From: Liolophura sinensis
Taxonomy: Eukaryota > Mollusca > Polyplacophora > Chitonida > Chitonidae
Length of the DNA stretch: 64,000 bases
Direction of reading: 5' to 3'
Assembly: GCF_032854445.1 (NCBI RefSeq)
Contig: NC_088295.1
Span: forward strand, 93,923,805-93,987,804
Part shown: positions 60,501 to 64,000 of the stretch, piece after piece
How the letters are laid out: each line of letters starts with the position of its first letter
How positions within the stretch are numbered: the stretch's first letter is position 1
Notes under the pieces: generated by a model
Seen by the model: the letters and a program-made list of their open reading frames with translations, nothing else
Told to the model about the DNA's origin: nothing
Databases searched by the model: none
Program-made: the position numbers and the translations under genes

Positions 60501-61400
60501 GAACATGTAACAACCAACAAAGAACATACCACAACCAAACATGACGGAAACAACAACCAAACAGAGAACATAACAACCAAACAGAGCACACCACAACCAA
60601 ACGGGACACACAACAACCAAACTGGACAGACAACAACAACCAAACAGAACACATATCAACCAAACAGAACACACCTGTCACCACAACCAAACCAGACAGA
60701 AAACAATAACTCAACAGAACACACAACAACAAAACAGAACACACCGCAACCAAGCAAATATTGACCAACAAAGTTGACAATTGTTAGCCAGCCCATCTGG
60801 GAATGAAAAGCACAACCGAAGTGTGACCAGAACAAGCAATTACCAGCACAAAGAACAGCCAATCACCACCACACAGAGCAGGCAATCACGAAGATGCAGA
60901 ACAGGCAATCCACCCCACCCCCCCTTCAATAAAGAACAGGCAATCTCCCCCCCCCTCTCCCCGCTAAAGACCAGGCAATTCCCCCACCCCCCCCTGGCCT
61001 CCCATCCGCCCGCCCTCCCAATACAGAACAGGCAATCACCAACATACAGAACAGGCAATCAGCACGATACAGAACAGGCAATCACCTCAATACAGAGCAG
61101 GCAATCACCACCACACAGAGCAGGCAATCAGCACAATACAGAACAGGCAATCACCTCCATACAGAGCAGGCAATCAACATACAGAGCAGGCAAACACCAC
61201 CGTACAGAACAGGCAATCACTTCCATAATGAGTAGGCATTCACCTCCATACAGAGCAGGCAATCACCTCCATACACAACAGGAAATGACAATCAAGCAGA
61301 CTGGTGTACATACGTAGTGCTGAGCTGTTTGGCTGCTCTCCCTTTTTGAACTTCACCAGCCTGTTCAAATCTTGAACATTGTCTTTGGTTGTGAACTCAG
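39466..61400 (-). CDS. MSH2: DNA mismatch repair protein MSH2, internal part (11 exons A-K)
   Basis: Eleven exons read right to left join into 398 codons with every phase compatible and GT-AG borders throughout. The protein follows human MSH2 (from memory) from about residue 240 to 630. It covers the end of the connector ([16 protein letters not shown]), the lever ([20 protein letters not shown] and [13 protein letters not shown]), the clamp ([24 protein letters not shown]), the second lever part ([20 protein letters not shown]) and the approach to the ATPase ([29 protein letters not shown]). MSH2 pairs with MSH6 or MSH3 to recognise mismatches and slipped loops in the nucleus. The mismatch-binding domain and start should lie beyond base 64000. 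Walker A and the rest of the ATPase are not found to the left, where arrays and a gap follow. Arrays fill more than half of the locus. No stop or frameshift seen in the exons. Confidence 0.95.
39910..41524. repeat. 49-bp minisatellite built from the end of MSH2 exon J plus its donor
   Basis: About 33 units. Minus-strand reading: CAGAAGTCTGTTGTCACAGA, then AGTCCTCTCTATCACAG|GTTA and GTTCACCT. This parallels the end of exon J (CAGAAATCTGTTGTTACAGA, then AGTTATCACTATTGCAG) and its donor GTTAGTACACC. The array begins directly at the authentic donor, so each unit is an exon end plus a splice donor. Confidence 0.93.
41525..41696 (-). CDS. MSH2: MSH2 exon J
   Basis: 172 nt encoding [20 protein letters not shown] through [15 protein letters not shown], the return through the lever. 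The acceptor is TTTTGTAG and the donor CAG|GTTAGT. The last part of the exon plus this donor forms the unit of the 49-bp array that follows. Confidence 0.95.
42030..42470. repeat. About 110-120-bp repeat, 3 copies, with degraded extension
   Basis: Repeats of GTGGTGTGTTAGAGATGTTC, then AGAGGTAAGCTACATGT and GAATTAGGAGTGTGCCAGAC, in the MSH2 intron between exons I and J. Shorter GAGCTAATGGTGTG-like pieces extend to 42470. Confidence 0.85.
42471..42960. other. MSH2 intron sequence, nothing recognised
   Basis: No repeat or exon that I can support. Confidence 0.4.
42961..43250. repeat. 58-bp minisatellite, 5 near-identical copies
   Basis: Units with core CATTGGGTGGCATAATACAA and TATTTCTACATTCAGCCTGG. 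Copies are almost identical, so the expansion is recent. Confidence 0.95.
43251..44460. other. MSH2 intron sequence, nothing recognised
   Basis: No repeat, exon or RNA gene that I can support. Confidence 0.4.
44461..44782 (-). mobile_element. SINE family B, near full length
   Basis: The minus strand begins with a tRNA-like head (TCAGTTGGTAGAGGGTCCTC, an A-box-like match). It continues through AGGAAGTTGTAACTTCCTCG and GGCACATTACACGTACATGC and ends AACGTTAAACCCCAAGCACT followed by (CACT)n. The same 3' end is the seed of the array at 61665-63365. Confidence 0.75.
44907..44996 (-). CDS. MSH2: MSH2 exon I
   Basis: 90 nt, phase 0 on both sides, encoding [20 protein letters not shown] and [10 protein letters not shown] (clamp). 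The acceptor is GTTGTTGTAG and the donor GTACGT. Confidence 0.95.
45240..46460. repeat. 28-bp minisatellite, about 43 copies
   Basis: Units of the form ATGGACATGTATGCACAACA followed by TGACTGTA, TGTCTGTA or TGGCTGTA. Since 28 bp is not a multiple of 3, each strand cycles through three frames (period 84), which yields several long overlapping false open frames. Confidence 0.96.
46690..48985. repeat. 74-80-bp minisatellite containing the exon H donor and intron start
   Basis: About 29 units. The minus strand shows CAGGTGAGTCAACACAAACA followed by TCTGGGGGTG, GTCGACCAGCTTCCTCGCCC and AAATAAACACTGGC. The GTGAGTCAACACAAACATC part matches the donor and the first bases of the intron after exon H, 0.5 kb away. 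Confidence 0.93.
48986..49455. repeat. 46-bp minisatellite built from the exon H donor
   Basis: About 10 units. On the minus strand each reads ACAAATAAGGTGAGTCAACA followed by CAAACATCACAATCTGACTG and ATAATC. The authentic exon H border AACAAG|GTGAGTCAGCACAAAC is the first unit in line, so the array starts at the splice site itself. Confidence 0.93.
49460..49515 (-). CDS. MSH2: MSH2 exon H
   Basis: A 56-nt exon encoding (G)[18 protein letters not shown] (clamp coiled-coil). The acceptor is CTGACTTTCAG and the donor AAG|GTGAGTCAGCACAAAC. The donor and the intron start are repeated in two large arrays downstream. Confidence 0.9.
49516..50025. other. MSH2 intron sequence, nothing recognised
   Basis: No repeat or exon that I can support between the exon H acceptor and the SINE. 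Confidence 0.4.
50026..50200 (-). mobile_element. SINE family A, truncated
   Basis: Reversed tail TTATTTATTTATTTGATTG, then GTACTCAAGAATATTTCACT, GGCGGCCAGCATTATGGTGG, CATCCGCAGGTTGCTGGCAG and CCCACGTACGGCCGGAT. This well-kept copy serves as the reference for the SINE-derived arrays in the next introns. Confidence 0.85.
50455..51095. repeat. 59-bp minisatellite, 11 near-identical copies
   Basis: Units of TGTTTCACACCTGGATATGC, AGAAGGGGGATTTTACAAAT and CCAGTAGATTATATGTAAG. Copies differ at only a few positions. No link to the neighbouring exon G is visible. Confidence 0.96.
51279..51393 (-). CDS. MSH2: MSH2 exon G
   Basis: 115 nt encoding [20 protein letters not shown] and [18 protein letters not shown], entering the clamp domain. 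The donor is GTGAGA. The acceptor (GATTACAG) and the first six exon bases are duplicated 32 bp upstream; only the exon-proximal copy keeps the reading frame. Confidence 0.95.
51390..51453 (-). repeat. 32-bp tandem duplication of the MSH2 exon G acceptor
   Basis: Two copies of the segment GTATAGTTTGTGTTGCCATG + ATTACAG|GAATT lie side by side, so the 3' splice site and the first exon bases are present twice. Use of the upstream AG would add 32 nt and bring in a stop after about a dozen codons. Confidence 0.9.
51454..52057. other. Intron between MSH2 exons F and G, nothing recognised
   Basis: The shortest MSH2 intron here and the only one without a sizeable array. Confidence 0.5.
52058..52174 (-). 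CDS. MSH2: MSH2 exon F
   Basis: 117 nt, phase 0 on both sides, encoding [20 protein letters not shown] and [19 protein letters not shown]. The acceptor is CTCCTTGACAG and the donor GTGAGA. Human counterpart starts DCYRLYQGINQLPNVIQAL. Confidence 0.93.
53130..53815 (-). mobile_element. SINE family A with internal 70-bp tandem expansion (first)
   Basis: The left edge is the reversed SINE 3' region (ACAGAATATTTCACTCATAC). The right edge is the tRNA-like head (GGCAAGGAAGCCAGCATGAA through CTCGGCCATGGGGGCCCC). Between them the central SINE segment (CAGTATTATGGTGGGGAAAC, CCATCCACGGATTGCTAGCA, TTTCCCACATACAACAGC) repeats about 8 times. The unit is thus the middle of the SINE. Confidence 0.9.
54430..54830 (+). 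pseudogene. Decayed BED/TTF-type zinc-finger fragment, transposon-like
   Basis: Plus-strand translation gives [16 protein letters not shown], then [20 protein letters not shown] and DWAKLKF. The spacing C-x2-C ... H-x4-5-H (RHVKSGSLH) is that of BED/TTF zinc fingers found in hAT transposases and domesticated ZNF862-like genes. In-frame stops upstream and a +1 shift after LFRQ (continuing as [20 protein letters not shown]) show it is broken. It lies antisense in the MSH2 intron after exon E. Confidence 0.4.
54929..55065 (-). CDS. MSH2: MSH2 exon E
   Basis: 137 nt encoding [20 protein letters not shown] through [11 protein letters not shown] (lever helices). The acceptor is TGGCTCTACCAG and the donor GTGAGT. 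The flanking introns both carry the same SINE-derived 70-bp array. Confidence 0.96.
55480..56135 (-). mobile_element. SINE family A with internal 70-bp tandem expansion (second)
   Basis: Again about 7-8 copies of the 70-bp central SINE segment (TATTATGGTGGGGAAACCCA, CATCCACGGATTGCTAGCAG). They are followed at the right by the tRNA-like head, with the minus-strand A-box region TGGCCTAATGGTTACAGTGT near 56130. The unit is nearly the same as at 53130-53815, on the other side of exon E. Confidence 0.9.
56140..57018. repeat. 18-bp in-frame minisatellite copied from MSH2 exon D (QPLVDM)
   Basis: Minus-strand unit CAGCCATTGGTTGATATG, matching exon D bases CAGCCACTGGTTGATATC. The outermost copy (56140-56175) extends to GATATCAAAAGGATACG, matching the exon end GATATCAATAGGATAGG with the donor lost. 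The array restarts 27 bp inside the intron. Being 6 codons long, it encodes [12 protein letters not shown] repeats on the gene strand. A SINE splits it at 56688-56925. Confidence 0.92.
56688..56925 (-). mobile_element. SINE family A, full length
   Basis: On the minus strand: head GGGGCCTCCGCGGTTCAGTT followed by GGTTAACGCGCTAGCGCAGC (A box), B-box-like TGAGTTCAAGTCC, body GGCCGCTGTCTTATAAGTGA, tail AAATAAATAAAAATAAATAA. Length is about 240 bp. It interrupts the 18-bp array, so the array already existed at insertion. CTGCATATSTTA-like sequence flanks both sides but belongs to the array. Confidence 0.9.
57046..57159 (-). CDS. MSH2: MSH2 exon D
   Basis: 114 nt encoding [20 protein letters not shown] and [18 protein letters not shown]. 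The LLNKC-T-QGQRL-QW-KQPL core is highly conserved in MutS proteins. The donor is GTAAAC. The QPLVDI codons are the source of the 18-bp array that follows. Confidence 0.95.
57415..58065. repeat. 30-bp minisatellite, CT-rich, about 21 copies
   Basis: Units of CCTCACACCCCCACCTCCCT followed by TTGTCCCTGG. On the gene strand the unit AGGGAGGTGGGGATGTGAGG resembles a single copy (GGGGAGGTGGGCATGGAGCC) at 58262-58292, about 20-50 bp after the exon C donor, which may be the founder. Pro-rich open frames here are artefacts. The purine-rich strand could form triplex or G-rich structures. Confidence 0.92.
58066..58260. other. MSH2 intron sequence after exon C
   Basis: Short unique spacer between the exon C donor region and the CT-rich array. 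Confidence 0.4.
58310..58430 (-). CDS. MSH2: MSH2 exon C
   Basis: 121 nt encoding [20 protein letters not shown] and [20 protein letters not shown], the start of the lever domain. The acceptor is TGTGCTTCAG and the donor GTGAGT; phase 0 in, phase 1 out. Confidence 0.95.
58575..59894. repeat. 20-bp minisatellite made of MSH2 exon B end plus its donor
   Basis: More than 60 units. On the gene strand the unit is ATCAAATACCTGGAGGTAAG. The exon B border is ATCAAATACCTTGAG|GTAAG, i.e. the last five codons (IKYLE) plus the first five intron bases. The array runs directly on from the authentic splice site. By eye about 19 further copies keep an intact GTAAG; others carry GTGAG, GTAAA or decayed forms. 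Confidence 0.95.
59895..59953 (-). CDS. MSH2: MSH2 exon B
   Basis: A 59-nt exon: acceptor CTGTATTTCAG, coding (P)[19 protein letters not shown], donor GTAAGATC. Human MSH2 has [20 protein letters not shown] here. Its last 15 bases seed the 20-bp array that fills the following intron. Confidence 0.93.
60250..60770. repeat. About 20-bp minisatellite, CAACCAAACAGAACACA type
   Basis: Degenerate units with core CAACCAAACAGAACACACAA and variants with GGACAGAAAACAA. Strong A/C strand bias. Not linked to exon sequence. Confidence 0.9.
60835..61275. repeat. 23-bp minisatellite after MSH2 exon A
   Basis: Units with core CAGGCAATCACCTCCATACA(GAG), about 15 copies plus longer CCCCC-rich variants at 60900-61020. 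The array ends within about 40 bp of the exon A donor. The gene-strand unit has CTGTATGGAGGTGA, only weakly like the donor region CTACGTATGTACACC. Confidence 0.88.
61314..61400 (-). CDS. MSH2: MSH2 exon A
   Basis: The acceptor is CATCAATTTCAG and the donor GTATGT after GCACTAC. The 87 nt encode (A)[20 protein letters not shown] and EQPNSSAL, the end of the connector domain. It enters and leaves in phase 1. Confidence 0.93.
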
Positions 61401-61664
61401 CTGAAATTGATGAAGTATCAGAGTTTTCAATAATAAATGTACAAACCCTATGTACTACAAGTCTAGCTCCAGATATCTGACCAATAACAGACTCTTTCTC
61501 ATTTACCAGCGTAAGCAATTCATAACTTTAATTGAACTAAATACAGGGAAAGTAACTTCACGAGACTCATCATCATTTTGGACTGAACGCAATCTGGCTA
61601 CTGGTAGCTTAACATGCTCGGTCAGGTATACTTCCACACTAATGACATCTCCAGCTGGTCAGTG
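61401..61664. other. MSH2 intron upstream of exon A, nothing recognised
   Basis: No exon found on the minus strand that resembles the preceding part of MSH2. Confidence 0.45.
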
Positions 61665-63365
61665 AGCTGGACATTAACCCCAAGCACTCACTCACTCCAG
61701 CGGGTCAAAGAGCAGGATGTTAAACCCCAAGCACTCGCTCATTCCAGCTTGTCAGTGAGCAGGACGTTAAACCCCAAGCACTCACTCACTCCAGCGGGTC
61801 AGTAAGCAGGATGTTAAACCCCAAGCACTCACTCACTCCAGCTGGTCAGTGAACAGGATGTTAACCCCAAGCACTTGCTCACTCCAGCTGGTCAGTGAGC
61901 AGGACGTTAAACCTCAAGCACTCACTCACTCCAGCTGGTCAGTGAGCAGGACGTTAAACCCCAAGCACGCACTCACTCACTTACTCCAGCTGATCAGTGA
62001 GAAAGATGTTAAACCCCAAGCACTCGCTCACTCCAGCTGATCAGTGAGCAGGACGTTAAACCCAAGCATTCACTCGCTCCAGCTGGTCAGTAAGCAGGAA
62101 GTTTACCCCAAGCACTCACTCACTCCAGCTGGTCAGTGAACTGGACGTTAAACCCCAAGCACTCACTCACTCCAGCTGATCAGTGAGCAGGACTTTAACC
62201 CCAAGCACTCACTCGCTCCAGCTGGTCAGTGAGCAGGACGTTAACCCCAAGCACTCACTCACTCCAGCTGGTCAGTGAACTGGACGTTAAACCCCAAGCA
62301 CTCACTCACTCCAGCTGGTCAGTGAGCAGGACATTAACCCCAAGCACTCACTCGCTCCAGCTGGTCAGTGAGCAGGACGTTAACCCCAAGCACTCACTCA
62401 CTCCAGCTGGTCAGTGAAAGGACGTTAAACCCCAAGCACTCACTCACTCCAGCTGGTCAGTGAGCAGGACATTAACCACAAGCACTCACTCACTCCAGCT
62501 GGTCAGTGAGCAGGACATTAACCCCAAGCACTCACTCACTCACTCCAGCTGGTCAGTGAGCAGGACGTTAACCCCAAGCACTCACTCACTCCAGCTGATC
62601 AGTGAGCAGGACATTATCCCCAAGCACTCACTCACTCCAACTGGTCAGTGAGCAGGACGTTAACCCCAAGCACTCACTCACTCCAGCGGGTCAGTGAGCA
62701 GGGTGTTAACCCCAAGCACTCACTCACTCACTCCAGCTGGTCAGTGAGAAGGACATTAACCCCAAGCACTCACTCACTCACTCCAGCTGATCAGTGAGCT
62801 GGACGTTAACCCCAAGCACTAACTCACTCCAGCTGGTCAGTGAGCAGGACGTTAACCCCAAGCACTCACTCACTCCAGCTGGTCAGTGAGCAGGACATTA
62901 ACCCCAAGCACTCACTCACTCATTCCAGCTGGTCAGTGAGAAGGACATTAACCCCAAGCACTCACTCACTCAATCCAGCTGGTCAGTGAGCAGGACGTTA
63001 ACCCCAAGCACTCACTCACTCCAGCTGGTCAGTGAACTGGACGTTTAAACCCCAAGCACTCACTCACTCCAGCAGGTCAGTGAGCGGGACATTAACCACA
63101 AGCACTCACTCACTCCAGCTGGTCAGTCAGCAGGACGTTAACCCCAAGCACTCACTCATTCACTCCAGCTGATCAGTGAGCAGGACATTAACCCCAAGCA
63201 CTCACTCGCTCCAGCTGGTCAGTGAACAGGACGTTAACCCAAAGCACTCACTCACTCACTCCAGCTGGTCAGTGAGCAGGATGTTAAACCCCAAGCACTC
63301 ACTCACTCCAGCTGGTCAGTGAACAGGATGTTAACCCCAAGCACCTACTTACTCCAGCTGGTCAG
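61665..63365. repeat. About 42-46-bp minisatellite related to the 3' tail of SINE family B
   Basis: About 40 units of CCAGCTGGTCAGTGAGCAGG, ACGTTAACCCCAAGCACTCA and CTCACT. The second half equals the SINE B 3' end (AACGTTAAACCCCAAGCACT followed by CACT repeats) seen reversed at 44461-44490. Unit length varies with the number of CACT motifs. Confidence 0.92.
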
Positions 63366-64000
63366 TGTTCATCCCTGGGCTTATGCCTGAACTATCAAAC
63401 TAAGAGCTTGATCTTTATTTATGAACACAGCTGTAAGCCGGAGAAAGCCCTCCAAAGTCAATGGTTGTTATGTCAGTAAAAGCTACAAGTTCTAGCATGC
63501 CCAAGCATTATATATTTAGAACTGGAGCCCAAGTGAAATGGGTCTATCACTCTTCTTCTGTTTTTATTTTTGTCGTAACTAATGACCAATTGTCTTCTAG
63601 TACAATTCAGCAGCCTTCTCCAGCCAGAAAGGGCCTATCAGTTATTCTGTCTGTAATGGAGGACCTGGGCCCCACCTCAGAACGTTAAATAATGATATAT
63701 TGTAAGATTATACACATTTTCCCCAAAAAGTTTTGGGCAACTCAGTTGTTACCTTTTCTATTTGTTCAGTGCCACTGCTGTATGTGGTAACAGATCAAGG
63801 CAACATATCGTAATACATGTTTTGGTCCTTACATCGTAAAGTTGTATCTCAACAGTACACATACAGGCAAGGACACAAAAATACATGTACAATCTGTCCA
63901 CCTCTTTTTTCTCAATCTTTTCAGGATTCTATCCAAAAGTTCATCACACATAGCAAACGTAATTAACACCTCATTCCACAAAGTAACAGGTAATATCTTG
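63366..64000. other. Right end of window, presumably MSH2 intron
   Basis: Unique-looking sequence; no exon matching the N-terminal half of MSH2 is seen, so the next exons should lie further right. Confidence 0.45.

Noticed and set aside
1-64000. CRISPR array or bacterial system suggested by the regular repeats
   Set aside because: The repeats are head-to-tail without unique spacers of constant length, and the genes are intron-containing animal genes.

Overview
The window is eukaryotic nuclear DNA from an invertebrate, most likely a mollusc or another lophotrochozoan. The reasons are intron-containing genes with GT-AG borders, several tRNA-derived SINE families of a type I associate with bivalve and gastropod genomes (from memory, no search possible), and very heavy minisatellite content. 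By my reading about 40 percent of the 64 kb is tandem repeat, in more than 35 separate arrays. Most long open frames are therefore repeat artefacts.

Layout. (1) About 1-4.8 kb, minus strand: three exons of a fasciclin-2/NCAM-like immunoglobulin adhesion protein with compatible phases, running off the left edge; a 49-bp array fills the next intron. (2) 5-14.9 kb: no recognisable gene; minisatellites, a (TA)n tract beside a palindrome, and SINE pieces. (3) 14.99-33.1 kb, minus strand: two full-length intronless genes of the yellow/major royal jelly protein (MRJP) family, each with a secretion signal and a conserved TATA box, plus a broken third copy at 29.7 kb. They are separated by several minisatellites, including a 45-bp array with a 270-bp higher-order period. 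(4) 33.2-39.4 kb: a 41-bp array, a 200-base assembly gap, and an inverted pair of arrays around the gap side. (5) 39.4-61.4 kb, minus strand: eleven consecutive exons (398 codons, all phases compatible) of the mismatch-repair gene MSH2, from the end of the connector domain to the start of the ATPase domain. The 5' exons should lie beyond the right edge. The ATPase exons are not found to the left.

The most striking signal is in MSH2. Nearly every intron carries its own minisatellite, and in at least three introns the unit is a copy of that gene's own exon end and/or 5' splice site. The 20-bp array after exon B is the last 15 exon bases plus GTAAG. The 49-bp array after exon J is the exon end plus a donor. 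Two arrays after exon H share its donor and the intron start. A fourth array, after exon D, repeats 18 exon nucleotides in frame (QPLVDM). A fifth intron (after exon C) has a related unit near its donor. Two other introns hold arrays grown from the inside of a SINE, and the array at the right end matches a SINE tail. One MSH2 acceptor is also duplicated in tandem. Together these show arrays seeded repeatedly by splice borders and SINE parts, inside a gene whose product corrects replication slippage.
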